The notes beneath the pieces were generated by a model. That model did no database searches. It was not told where the DNA came from and saw only the letters and a list, made by a program, of their open reading frames with translations. Positions 47,781 to 59,841 of a stretch of DNA of 64,000 nt are shown here, in pieces. Origin of the DNA: Casuarina equisetifolia (taxonomy: Eukaryota; Streptophyta; Magnoliopsida; Fagales; Casuarinaceae); assembly GCA_028551475.1 (NCBI GenBank), contig CM052362.1, positions 17,962,021-18,026,020 of the forward strand, read 5' to 3'. Made by a program: the position numbers and the translations under genes. Each line of letters begins with the position of its first letter. The stretch's first letter is position 1.

Positions 47781-48815
47781 ATGGCTGTCTCTGGTTTTGA
47801 AGGCTTTGAGAAGCGCCTTGAGCTCCACTTCTTTGGTGATGATCCTGCAGTGATGGATATGGGGCTTAGGCAGCTCCCGTTTGAGTCGCTAGAGCAAGTC
47901 CTGCATGCTGTGCAATGCACCGTGGTCTCCGCCGTAGGCAACCTCTTCTTTGATGCCTACGTGTTGTCGGAGTCCAGCCTCTTCGTCTACCCCACCAAGA
48001 TCATCATCAAGACATGTGGGACCACCCAGCTTCTCAAATCCATCCGTCCATTGCTCCACTACGCCCGCCACCTTGGCCTCTCCCTTTGCTCCTGCCGCTA
48101 CACCAGGGGTAGCTTTATCTTCCCAAAGGCACAGCCCTTTCCACACACCAGCTTCAAGGACGAAGTTATCTACTTGGAAGAGACCCTTCCTACCAATCTT
48201 TGCTATAGAAAAGCCTCCGTTATGCCCTCCAAAACCCCCTCTTATTCTTGGCATGTCTTCACTGCTAGCGATGACTCTCACATGGTGATCACCCCGCATG
48301 CCCCTGACGTCTTATATACACTCGAAATCTGTATGACCGAGCTCGACCGTGTCCTCGCTCGCAAGTTCTTTAAGCGCCCCGGAGACGAAAAGACCGGCGA
48401 CACGGCCGGGAAAGAGATGACCCAGCTGACCGGTATCGGCGACATCCACAGCGGCGCTCTTATTTGTGACTTCGCATTCGATCCGTGCGGGTACTCCATG
48501 AATGGTGTCATTGACGGCGACCGCTATTCCACCATTCATGTAACTCCGGAGGATGGTTTCAGCTACGCCAGCTTCGAGTGCGTAGGGTCCATTTACGACG
48601 GTCATGATGACGTTGTCCAGGTCTTAAAGAAGGTTGTGCAGGTGTTCCGGCCAGCAACGATGTCTGTGTCAACCACATGCATGGGGCACGAGGTGTGGAC
48701 AAGGGTCGCAGGTGCACTAGAGCCGCTTGGACTGAAATGCCGGAGTTGCGCAATGGATGAGTTCCCTGCGGCGGGAAGTGTGGTGTTTCAAACGTTTACG
48801 ACTCAGCGGAAGTAA
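47781..48815 (+). CDS. SAMDC4: S-adenosylmethionine decarboxylase proenzyme, SAMDC4/BUD2 type
   Basis: Decarboxylates S-adenosylmethionine to supply aminopropyl groups for spermidine, spermine and thermospermine. One intronless frame of 344 residues. Self-cleavage site LSESS: cut between Glu64 and Ser65, with Ser65 becoming the pyruvoyl group. Other key residues: Glu7 and Glu10 (FEGFEK), Cys79 (KTCGTT), Ser239 (CGYSMNG) and His253 (STIHVTPEDGFSY). The N terminus MAVSGFEGFEKRLEL and the blocks SIRPLLHYAR and LCYRKASVM match Arabidopsis BUD2/SAMDC4 rather than SAMDC1-3. In Arabidopsis, loss of BUD2 alters branching and vascular growth. The leader (about 47630-47780) is CT-rich and has no upstream ATG, so the small-uORF control known for SAMDC1-type mRNAs is not visible here. 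All catalytic residues are present. Confidence 0.97.
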   Translation: MAVSGFEGFEKRLELHFFGDDPAVMDMGLRQLPFESLEQVLHAVQCTVVSAVGNLFFDAYVLSESSLFVYPTKIIIKTCGTTQLLKSIRPLLHYARHLGLSLCSCRYTRGSFIFPKAQPFPHTSFKDEVIYLEETLPTNLCYRKASVMPSKTPSYSWHVFTASDDSHMVITPHAPDVLYTLEICMTELDRVLARKFFKRPGDEKTGDTAGKEMTQLTGIGDIHSGALICDFAFDPCGYSMNGVIDGDRYSTIHVTPEDGFSYASFECVGSIYDGHDDVVQVLKKVVQVFRPATMSVSTTCMGHEVWTRVAGALEPLGLKCRSCAMDEFPAAGSVVFQTFTTQRK

Positions 48816-51800
48816 AGCCGGCAAGCGTTTGGAAGAGAGGCTTGGGGGTGGTGGTAGATATGGGAGGAGGGAAAGAGAGAGAGTTAGAGAGTTAGAATTA
48901 GCAGGAAATTTAGGGTGGAAGGGGGTGATGGTGATGGTGATGAAGAAGAAGATGATGAGGTGGATGAAGATGACTGGGGAATAAGGATGATGAATGGGTT
49001 GACTTGTGTAGAAAGATAAAAGTGGAGATGAGAAGGGATGATGTGGTAAGTAGCTAAAAAGGTTGGTGGTATACTGGTATCATCATGATAAGGCACCCCA
49101 CTTAGGCTTGCACGCCTAAGATTTTGAGGATGGTAGTGGAGGGATAGAGTAAAAGTGCTCTTGCTCTTTGTTTGAGCTCATTTTCATTCTCATTCTCTAT
49201 GTTCTGTTCTATTCTTTCTTTTCTTTTCTTTTTTATTTTTAATATCTATTTCCTTTAAAGAATTATCTTTTTTCTCTTTCTGCTTCCTCCTCTCTTTTGT
49301 TTGCTTCTACTTTCTTTGTTAGAGAGAAGAAATGGTTGCCAAAGTTCATGGAACCTTATCAAAAGGGCATGACAGAAACAGCACAATGGGGACACTAGTG
49401 TTCCGAATTTGGCCATTGTGCATGCCCTATTGCTTTGCATGGTCGCTTTTCTTTCCTACTCATTCTTTGTCCAAATGGGTTTACGAAGTCGCCTTGCCTC
49501 CACATCTTTTAATCCAACTATTCTTTGTGACCTATCACCAGATTGCACTTGAAGATTTGGATGTCCGTGTCCCATCCCCTGACCCACTTAATAAGAAAAG
49601 ATTTGCCGTTGAAGAATCTTATGGATTTATTCAATTTCACAAACACTGTGAGCGTGCCTAGATACTCACATCTTTATGCATTAGACATTATAAATGTTGG
49701 CCAAAAGTGTTTTCCCTCGTACTCAGTTCACTTTCTTGTCGAACATGTTACTTCGTTTGCCCAAAGTCTGGCCCATTTCAGGGGATTTGCAGAGCAAAGC
49801 ACGGCGAACATGTAGGCCAACGATCTTTCATTGACCTGGGAATTTGTTCCAAAAAGGCAGCTATTATCACCCAGGAAGGCATGCGGAAACCTCTCTTTGA
49901 AGACGGACTAACCCATATACATATATATACTCAAGGCAACCCGATTTTAAAGAGAAATAAAAATGAAAAAAATCTTACATTCCTCATGAATCAAACCCAC
50001 AAATTCATACAGTTTCATGCATCATCTGCAAGCCATGAAAGGGGGCCACTCTGTTTTCCTTCGATAAACACTCTTTGGCAGGCTCTTGTTTTTCGCCATT
50101 GCGCTTTGCTTGGAAATGACCGATTCCATCTTCGAAAGGATATTGAGTTGGTTCAGGATCACATTCACCGAGTCTAGGAATGAAGTCACAATATCCAACC
50201 TTGATATTATTCTTCCTTGTAAACTCTCAGAGCTTATACTGGGGCACAATGGCCTTCCTTCGTTGCTAGATACTACTTTTAGCAAACTTTTGGCTAACAA
50301 ACTTTTAGCAACGTCAGCAAATTTAATCAAAGCTTTTCTTCGCTATGTGTACTGTAGATCCTTCTCGATCACTTTTCTTTCCTCGGCTTATAGGCCCAAG
50401 TCAGTTTCAAGAATTGGGTGTAGCGAGTTGCAATCTGGGATGGACTCAAAACCTGTAGGAACATATGACACTTTGAATTGGGTATCAATCCACGTAAGAA
50501 CTGAACTTCATAACCTTGCCTAGTTCACAAGTAATTTTTTGGAAAGAATCAACCTTTTTATTCTTTAACTAATTGTGGTGAGGACTTTCAGCTTATCAGG
50601 GAGTTTAAAGTGAAGGTGAATACGTTAAAACTTTCAAATTGTTGTTACTTGAAGCTCTTGCTCCTGCAAACTTAGCCTTACCGATCTCGAATCTATACTA
50701 CCATGATATGAATTTTAAATATTTGGTTTGATGACAAACCCCACCAGTGGAGCACTTTTTGAACTCCACTTCGAAGATTTGATGTATTGGCTTGAGGCCT
50801 AAAAACCTGTAATTCAGTTGTTCATCTGCGACATCATGTCTTCAAGGTGTTTAGGCCTGCAGCCTTGCCGCTGCTCGATGCGCTTTGTTGACTTTCCAGT
50901 AGCTACGCGGCTAGCTGGAGAAAATCTGATCTGTTTTGCCATCAATGGACTGACTAGATCTAATACCATGTCTTTTTGTTTCACCAAATCACTTAGGAAC
51001 GAACTTTATGACATTCAATCAATGCTTTAGAATGCTAATTAACCAGTGTTCATCACAAGAAATTTTTGACTCAAAAAATATTAAAGCCTGTGAAGCCAAG
51101 CCTTTGTAACTAAACTCAAATGAATTAGCCTGCATGAAATCAAAATTGAACCATGAATCTGGTAATTGTATTCCCTACACCTTGACCCCTTCACTAAATT
51201 AAATTACATGTGTGGTCAAGTTATTTTCCAACCTATACACATCACTCAATCACACCCCTCCACGTCGTTCCTATCATCACTACAAAGCTTCAACGCAAAA
51301 TCAGTGGTAGGCCAGCATGCCCTAGAGATATGTCCAAGTGTGCAAGTGACTTTCCCTGGGATTATTAACCATTTGTAACCAAACTCAGCAAACCAACAAC
51401 CATATCAAGTTGTATGCCTCCATAATGCATTCAAGCATTTGATTTACCAAATTACTTTACTCTCAGTTACAATTTTTGAACTCACCAGTAGAACATACAA
51501 AACCTCTCATATAAAAAAATAAATAAATAAATAAATAAATATATATTTATATTTATAAAGGTATTTAAAAAAAATCATGAGGACGTTAAACAAATGGCAG
51601 CACATGTTAGTTTCTCCAGAGTAGATTGCCCTATGTTTTCTCACAAATAGAATCAATTATGCCTCAACACCAACATCAAACAAGGTTATGACAAAAAAAT
51701 GTCATGAAGCTATCCATGTCATTATATATCACGCCAAAATCTTTGCTGACCACGATTTCTAACTATTCTTTCTCATCTCAATCCGTATAAAACGGTGATT

Positions 51801-51976
51801 GAGGTTCATTATGCTGAGAACATAGCTATCTGAGGGTTGAACAAGACAAAGAACTCTTTTGTCAGCCTGCGTAAAACTTCAAAACCCATGGTCGACACGT
51901 TTAGTTGATCAAGAAATAGAGAGCACGTTGCTACCAAAATCCCAGCATATACATCTGTGAGGTACCACTGGTAAAG
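48816..51976. other. 3' region of SAMDC4 and gene-poor spacer
   Basis: The first 300-400 bases are probably 3' untranslated sequence, with a GATGGTGAT/GAAGAAGAT-rich stretch at about 48926-48970. The rest, to the AP5M stop, shows no exon I recognise. An (AAAT)n tract lies at about 51516-51542. Open frames at 49332-50523 on both strands have no known domain. Confidence 0.5.
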
Positions 51977-54900
51977 CTATACTTTCTCTGCAGCAGCAGA
52001 TGGGCACTTCCCCAATGTGTTCCACAAAATATAATCCCCAGAAGTAACCTGTGTACAACCAAAATAACTGAGAAAAGAAGAAGAGAGTCTACAGGTATAA
52101 AATGAATTGTAATTTGAATAAGCAAAGTATAGGCAAAAGTCATTACGAAGCAGCAGACTATGTGAAGGAGAACTGAAGGAAATTACGGTATCATGCAAAA
52201 GTTGAACAATAAAATCAATATATGGAGGGGTAAAGAACAACATTCATTAAAATAATAATGAAGCAATAATATCACCTCTGTATAAATACTTCAAGTAACA
52301 GCCATCAACGTATCCAAAGTTCAGCAGACTTTTAAATTCTCAAACAAACATTTTAGGAACTTTTTCAGGGATAAAACTGGGTCAGCTGTCTTTATTAATG
52401 GAACCATCATTGATCATACTATATTTTTGTCAGTAGGAGGTCCAAGTAAATGAAGGATTAGATTACTTCAACTCATGTGCCAAGCATATTGAAGGCCAAT
52501 TCTTCTGAATACATTATTCAAATTTCAATTTGTGTTCAAGTGTTTTAATATGTTATTCAAGGAGATCTTAGTTATATTGTACAACAATGGGCATTTATTT
52601 GTTTCATTTCTCTTCAGAAATTGAGCCACAGAGATCATTAACAGGCACCAAGCTTGCTGGAAATCGTGGGAGATGGATCTGCGACTCTTTGCCACAAACA
52701 CAAATAAATTCAGTTCGACCAATACTTGGAGCTGCTAGGTCTTCTGTCCAAACTACAATCCTAATTTTCTTGATAGCAATGTAATAGGAAATCAAGGGAA
52801 TCTTTATCCTTAAATTTTGACAGATCTACAAGTGAGAATCTCCAGGAGGCCCAACTACACTCAAAAGAAAACTCATGTCAAAGCTTAAAAGTGAAAAAGA
52901 GTCTCAAGAAAGACCTACCTGACTTGAAAATTCGACAGGTGCTTTAACAGCTGGATAGATGCTCACCTGCATACAAGACAAACAATTAGAAGAAACCCCA
53001 CAGAAGAATCAATTCTATGTGGTTTCAATGAATCCTAAAAAAAAATAAGGGTGCCTGATAAGCTAGTTATAATTTATTATCTTATGCATATACTGACATC
53101 AAAGAAGGTGTTTATACAAAAACAAAAGGATGACTAGGAGTGCAAGGTTTCAACAAAGGTAGGGTATGAGTTGTGTTCAGAATTTGGAATGGAAACCATG
53201 GCAAAATCTGGGACAATTGCCAAAAGATTTTCGAAATTTTCTTTGAGCATGTTGCACAATGAAATAGGGCTGATTTCCTCAAAGACCTACCCACCTCTAT
53301 CCAAACCTAACATGATTGTTTCCCATCAAAGGCCTTTCTATCTTTAGATTGAGCCATGATACGTTCTTAAATAAAGAGGTTCAAAAACAGCATGGAGGGA
53401 AGAATTCTTTCAAGGAAAATGTTCCCATTACATTCATCAAGATTGAGGAGTCCCATCTAATAGATAGATATTGCCAGCGGGAAACAATGACAAACTTTAC
53501 AGTAGGCAATCCTATAACAAATGATGAGAATGTGCTGCACAAAAGCAAGAGTTGCCTGAAACTCCTTTTTAGTAGGCAATCCTCTTCTTTTCCTTTGCCT
53601 TTCTTTTTTTCTTTTTGTTTTGGGGAGGTAAGGGGGAGGGGGGTTGTTGGTTGTTAGGGGCACACACAAAAAAATTCTCCAATAAAAAAGATAATACGGA
53701 GAAGTCACTTGCAGAAGTTTTCTACTGTATTTAAGCAGAAAATCTAGGATGTTCCAATTTCTATCACACTAGGACATGAAGAGGCAAAAAGCTTTTGGAA
53801 AACAATACTCAATCTCAATATCCAACATGTTCTGATTTCAACTCTATTAGCACATGAAGGGTACATGATAAAGCAAGGTGGATTTGCAAAATAGAGTTCA
53901 ATCTCAAACTCCTAGCACATGAAAGGTACATGATAAATTAAGGAGCATTTTGAAAATAGAGTTCAATCTCAAACTCCGGGATGTTCTTGTCTCTATGGTA
54001 ACAGCAAAGGCAGACTTTGACTATATGATGCAACTTCTAATTATCTTTCAAAAACAAAATGAAGAACACATGGTGCCAGAGAACCAAAAAAGAAAAAGGA
54101 AAAAAAGGAGAGAACACAAGCTTACTGATTTAGAATCGATTGTCATCCCTGATAATGACGCCCCAACAATCCTGAATGAAACCTGTTACAATAGATTTGT
54201 AAATGCTTGTTCTGAATTAAGCCAAACGTTCAATTTATCAGAGGATGTACAAAACTCACTGCAAGTATGGATCTACAACCCAACATAATCGCATTGCTTC
54301 AAAGATGATATCCCTGATAATTTATCAGGGTAAAAGGATGACTTATTTACGTCACTGAAGTTACACAGAGAGAAGCAAACAAACAGAAAACGAAAAGAAA
54401 AAAAGAAGACGGAATGAATGGTAAACAAAGATGGAAAAGCCCAACTCCCACTTAGGGAGTAACAGAACATGAACCAAATATTCCAAATATTCCAAATGCA
54501 TAAGCAGCATATATACACATCATGCCAGGGAAACTGAAAGGATGGTAAAATCAAGTCTTAATCTCTTATCTGGTTGTGCTGAACTAAATTTACATGTTTC
54601 ACTTCCTTCTTTAATGTGTTTAGGAAAGTATAAAAAAAAGTCCTTATCCAAGACTTTGCCTACCAAAACTGAACAGAATTACGCAAGAAAAATCTGGGAG
54701 AACTCTTCATATGGGAAAATATTCCTCCGGGAAGGACAGGTTTTGTGAGTTCGCATCTATCATATGGGAAAGTTGAAGATGACACAACAGCAATAAATTT
54801 AACATTTCAAGGAAATGAGTTTCTGTTATTTCCTTAACATCATTAAAGAATGCCAATGGAACTCCTTAGGCATAAAAGTGACTCCAGAAGATCACAAGAT

Positions 54901-57900
54901 GTTAATTAAAATGCTTAGAAACATTAGCAACATCTCCAACAAAATACTGGAATAGAAAATAGAATATGGAAGCACATACTCTTGCATAACTGTATGCCTG
55001 CCAGCAAAATGGCTCCTCTAGATCAACGGGAGGAATATCGTTGTTCATCTTCTCCATCAAGAATTCCTCTATGTTGTTATTAGAATGCTCTGTCTCAACA
55101 TCACTATCTTCATCAGCCATAACCGCAGGAAGTGACCTAGAAGAAGGCAATCTTTGGGTTTGCCATGGTGCAAACTTAACTGTTCCAGGGAAGGTTGCCT
55201 CAATACTCTTTCCAGAAGAGCTACGCCCACTTGCTATGATTTTCCATTCTACAGAGTGCTCTGTGGTTGAAACTGTTCCAATTGAAGGAGTCCCATCGAA
55301 GGATACAACCCTTCTCCTAGGAAAGGGCATGGTCACTGTACAGAATTCCATTGCCAAAGGAGCCCTGTAACCTTCCATCAGGTGCAACTTGAATAAAAAT
55401 GCACCTTTATCCTCAGAGACCATTGATAATTGATAAAATCCCTTAATGGGAGGTCCAAGGCTACAACTAGCCTGATAACGCATTAAAACAAAATTGCCTA
55501 ATGGAGGTGAGAACATCACAGCCTGCTTATCAACACATTGTTCAGGAACTTGAGCACAGGGATGAAAAGATATCACCTCAATGTGAGCTGTGTTCAACCC
55601 TGTTAAGGGGAATGAGACATCAGGCAATCCTTCCAATTCTGCTCGACAGTTTATTTGACCAGAAACTGATATATCATCTGGAATTTCATCTTGGTCATAC
55701 ATAGCAGCACGAACAATCTCTTGTATTGTGAAAAGCATTCTCTGCTTTCCTTTATAAAGATATGGCTTCCATGCTGGTTGCTTGAGATCAGGAGGAGGCA
55801 GATCCGATGAAGAAAAGCCATTAACCTTGACAGCAAATATGTTGGAATAGCTAAGGTCCAAAGGTGTACCTAAACAACAGTTAATCAAGGCCATGAAAAA
55901 TGAACCAGAATTAGCAAACAAAAGTTGCACACGTGAATTATAATTGAGAAATTCGAGCTGAGAAATACCATAGTAAAAAGTACCAACCAAAGGGCATTGA
56001 ACTACTTATGAAAGTCCGAAGAGCATCTTTATCCAAAGGCCTTGAACCAATCTTCGGGGCATCTGCAGGAACAGGTCCTGTTACAGAGGTGCTTGAAGGG
56101 ACAGAGGATGCAACTGGTGCGGCCATGGGTTTTGGCCTTGAAGAGATGCCCGATATACCTATACCACCAGTTAGTGAATCCAATAGACCTCCTACAGAGG
56201 GAGATGCACTAACAACTACTTCAGGTTCTACTACATCAGCAGCAACCAGATCACCAATAGCATGTGCAACCATGAATGCCCTGTAAAATTGGTAAAAAGA
56301 AATTTCTAATACATGCCATTTGATGTGAACAGAGCTAAGTAACATATATATGAAAGGCCAACTGCTTTTTTGCTGTTGCACTAGCGATCATCTTTAGTGA
56401 AAGGAAGTAACAATGAAACCAGAAATCCAGTTCAACAGTTCAGTTGAAGCAACCATACATGTTAATGCCAGGAAACATCAAACATGTACCTTAACATATG
56501 TGCAATTTGACTGAGAAAATATAGACCATCATGGATAAGAAGAAAGGAACAAAAACCCAACCAAAAAAAAATATATATATATCTCAAAAGAATTTGAACA
56601 TGTCGCTAAGAGTTGCATATAGAAAGAGCAGTAAATTATCCACAGGTATTCCTTCATGTAGCCAAACAATTAAAATGCAATTCACTGAACCCTAAACTTT
56701 CAGCACCTAAGTATACCAAAAGACAATGTTGGAAAAAAAATTGGTACATTATAACAAGAACTCTCCTTGTTACAACTCCTATGTACAAAGTCGTGTAATT
56801 TTACACTCACTACTTCAACCATTATGAATCTGTCATAAATTTAAAGGGTAGGGAAGGCATCAATATTAAGACAGATTTTACGACATCTTCTGCAGGATAC
56901 ACATGGCAAAATGAAATTTATTTTGGACAAAAAATTACATCAACACTGAAACTAGAAGAGCCCATCAAAGAAAGGAGCTACTAGTAAAATCAACAGAAAC
57001 TGTGCAAGGCATAAACAAAGCATAGAGCAAAATGGTGCCAAAACTGATCTAACAAGAAAGTTTGCTTGAGCAGATTTAACAATCCAAGCCAAAAAACATC
57101 CTACCATTCTAGATATATCAACAGCTTCCATGAGAAGCCTGAAAAGTTAAAGACAATAAATGATATTAAACCAATCACCTTTGACCCTTAAAACATGTAA
57201 CATCAGGCCACGTGCTTGCCTTACTAATAGACAGTGGCTTCAATTCCATTTCAAGTAAATCTTTCATATTCAGCGGATTAGGGCATGATCTTGTGTAAGT
57301 ATTTTTAAGCTTCCAATGATGCCTAGTTGAACCAGGAAGAGAAGAGATCATGTATGACTTCATGACAACTTCCAGATTAATTCTGGAAAAAATATCCACA
57401 ACAGCACTCGTACTCATAAGTGATTCCAGAATAAGGTAGAACATGATTTTTCAAACCTCAGGGTATAGACAAGGTAACTAGCTAAATGGCCTTTCACATG
57501 CCCTAATTACACCATACATTTCAATGCTGCTTCACAAATTAAACGTACAGAAAACAGTAAAGATCAAGACTTTGACAGTAAATTCAGAATCAATTTGAAG
57601 CAGAGAAGTCTACAATGAACTACAATCTGGGCTAGGGGGAAAATAACAAAGTTGTTAGATATTTCCCTATAGTATAACATACTACCCGAACAACATTGCA
57701 AGTAACTTACAATACCCTGTGATGGACGGAGAATCAAGCAAGAGGGAAGATAAACTGTCGTCCCCTCCAACGGCATTTCCACAATCAGATCTTTTACATA
57801 GCCTTGCATATACCTTCAAATGTCTTGGCTCAACTAAAGGCAGCACGAGAATGCAATAATTACCCTTGATGTGCAATATTAAAGGCCAGAGAAGATTATT

Positions 57901-59148
57901 CTCTCCTTCCTCTTCTTTGTTTATGTAGACACCTATAATGTGGCGTGTGACTGGATCATCAACCCAAGAATCTGATCCCTCGGATGACTGACAAACACGT
58001 ATGCCAAACCCACGTGCAGATCCCTCCCTGTATAGAAACAGAAAATCTAGATTACCAGGAAGAAATAGGTATCACAGAAGAACTTGATTAGTTTAATTTT
58101 TCCAGAGAAATCATAAAATTCAGAAAGACGCTGCAAAAGACAATTAACTAATACAATAAACTTTATGTTCCCACCCCCATATCTTCAACAAATAAATGCA
58201 CCTGACAGTGTTTCCTATTTTTTCAAACAATTAGTTAAGGCAATAAATGTTGAAATCCATTACCATGAGACTGACACTCATTAAGCAAGCTATCTGAAAC
58301 TGGTATACAATTAGACAATTATTCGCTACATAAATTGCGCACACTCCCAAGACTAATAGGAACTAATCTAATTTTTTTTAAATTTATTTACCTTTGCTTT
58401 CTCTCTAGAAAGGCAGCAGCCAATTCGGAGTCCGCAGGGAGAGCCGAATAAACAGTATAACTAAACCTGTCGTCCCCAGTATTCTCATTCTCAAGCTTAC
58501 AAACTTCCCGCCACCGTTTCTCTACGACCGGAAACCTCCTATCAGTACAAAGAGATGCCAGTTAGAAAAAAAACTGGATTTTGTTAGATCTCCGTTTGGC
58601 TAAGTTGGAGAACGTACAAACAATTTTTAAATCAAGGACTTGAGATACAAATTTTGGTCTGGTTTCTTTTAACCAACTTCATAGCAAGCAATAGGCAACT
58701 TTCGATTATCACTTTGGGAAAATAAAGGCTATACATTCAACGCAATTTTTTAGCTTCCAGAACCAAGAGAAGCGCTTTTTGGGTGGAAAAGGTTTGATTA
58801 CTTCACCAAATAACCAAGCAGAACTTTCAGATTCAGATAACAACGTTGAATGAACAAAAGAAACCCTAATGTGCTCGGAAATGTGAAATCGACGAAACGA
58901 GAAGAAGAGCCTCGTCGATATAGGAATGCCGTTTTGAGTGGACAAGAGAAATTTACTGGAAGAGAAGGTTGAATTTCAGAAGGTGGATTTCAAATCACAC
59001 GAAAAATCTGAGAAAAAAAGGCTTAGGAATTGGCTGATGCAAATATCAATGCACATTCAGATGGTGGATTGAGGGGAGACCTGGAGAAAATGACAGCGTC
59101 GAAGTTGTTAAGGATCCAGATGGCTCTGATACTGCAACCGCCGGGCAT
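51977..59148 (-). CDS. AP5M: AP-5 adaptor complex subunit mu (AP5M)
   Basis: Medium subunit of the AP-5 adaptor, which acts in late-endosome/lysosome sorting. Eight minus-strand exons: 59081-59148, 58392-58538, 57716-58027, 55988-56280, 54980-55869, 54126-54182, 52919-52966 and 51977-52048. They total 1887 nt, in frame, 628 residues. The N terminus MPGGCSIRAIWILNNFDAV and RRFPVVEKRW form the longin-like part. The linker of exon 4 (Ser/Pro/Ala-rich) precedes the mu homology domain (about residue 274 onward): PAWKPYLYKGKQRMLFTI, SGQINCRAELEGLPDVSFPL, SFHPCAQVPE, PLGNFVLMRYQASC, TTEHSVEWKI, EEPFCWQAYSYA. It ends TSGDYILWNTLGK. Exon 6 is a 57-nt microexon (VSFRIVGASLSG...), with acceptor and donor both intact. 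All joins keep frame and no break is seen. Identity is very secure from the block order. Confidence 0.95.
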
Positions 59149-59841
59149 GGCTTTCTCTGCAACTGACCAGTAAGGCCACGATCTGGAACACGAAGGAGAG
59201 ACAAGAAGACGAAATTTTGAATGCCACGGAATAAACGTATCGTCTCGTTTTCGACGGCGGAAACGACAGCGTCCTGGAGTTTTTTTTAAATGGGTTGATG
59301 TCTATTCCATTTTATTTTATCATGTTTGTCTGTGGCGGCACGTTTTGATTCTCTAGAAAGCGATGCCATTCTCCAGTTGAGCATTTCTTCATTATTGTTT
59401 TATATTAGCTCATGTCTTGCGCAGCTTATGCATTTGTTCGTGCTTCTCTTTTGATTAAAAAGCTCTACTCCACACAAATCGAGAAACGAGAAAAAAAAAA
59501 AGATGACGCCATTGCGATGCTGTTGGAGTCGGAGTCCCAGGAACCAAACTACTACAGATGTTAGCAGCACCAAGTCTAGAAAAGAAGTCCAAGCCTCTAC
59601 AATTTAGGAGAGGGAGCTTTGATCTCGGCGAAGCGAAACTTTATTTTCATTTCCTAAACTCTACTGCACAGAACGTTTATCTTAAAAATTTCATTTAGAA
59701 ATGGAACAACAAAGCTGGTAAACTGAAAAGTGAACCAGAAAGTGAAGTGCTTATATTTTGGAAGGCCAACATGAGGTCTTGGCCCTCCTGTTTGTGCACT
59801 GGGAATATACAAGATCAGGTATGTACATGTTGATGGTGGAT
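59149..59841. other. Spacer between AP5M start and FBL4 stop
   Basis: Contains the AP5M leader/promoter and the FBL4 3' untranslated region, since both genes are on the minus strand. No other gene is seen. Confidence 0.55.

Noticed and set aside
50022-50523. Overlapping open frames on both strands
   Set aside because: Neither translation shows a family motif, and neighbouring frames are full of stops.
53950-54288. A 112-codon plus-strand open frame
   Set aside because: It is the antisense shadow of the AP5M microexon and its introns, with no domain of its own.
57175-57444. An 89-codon minus-strand open frame in AP5M intron 3 with a good donor at its end
   Set aside because: An in-frame stop lies a few bases before its ATG and no acceptor lies between, so it cannot be an in-frame internal exon. 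Exon 3 joins directly to exon 4 with the conserved ITG/AFMVAHA junction.
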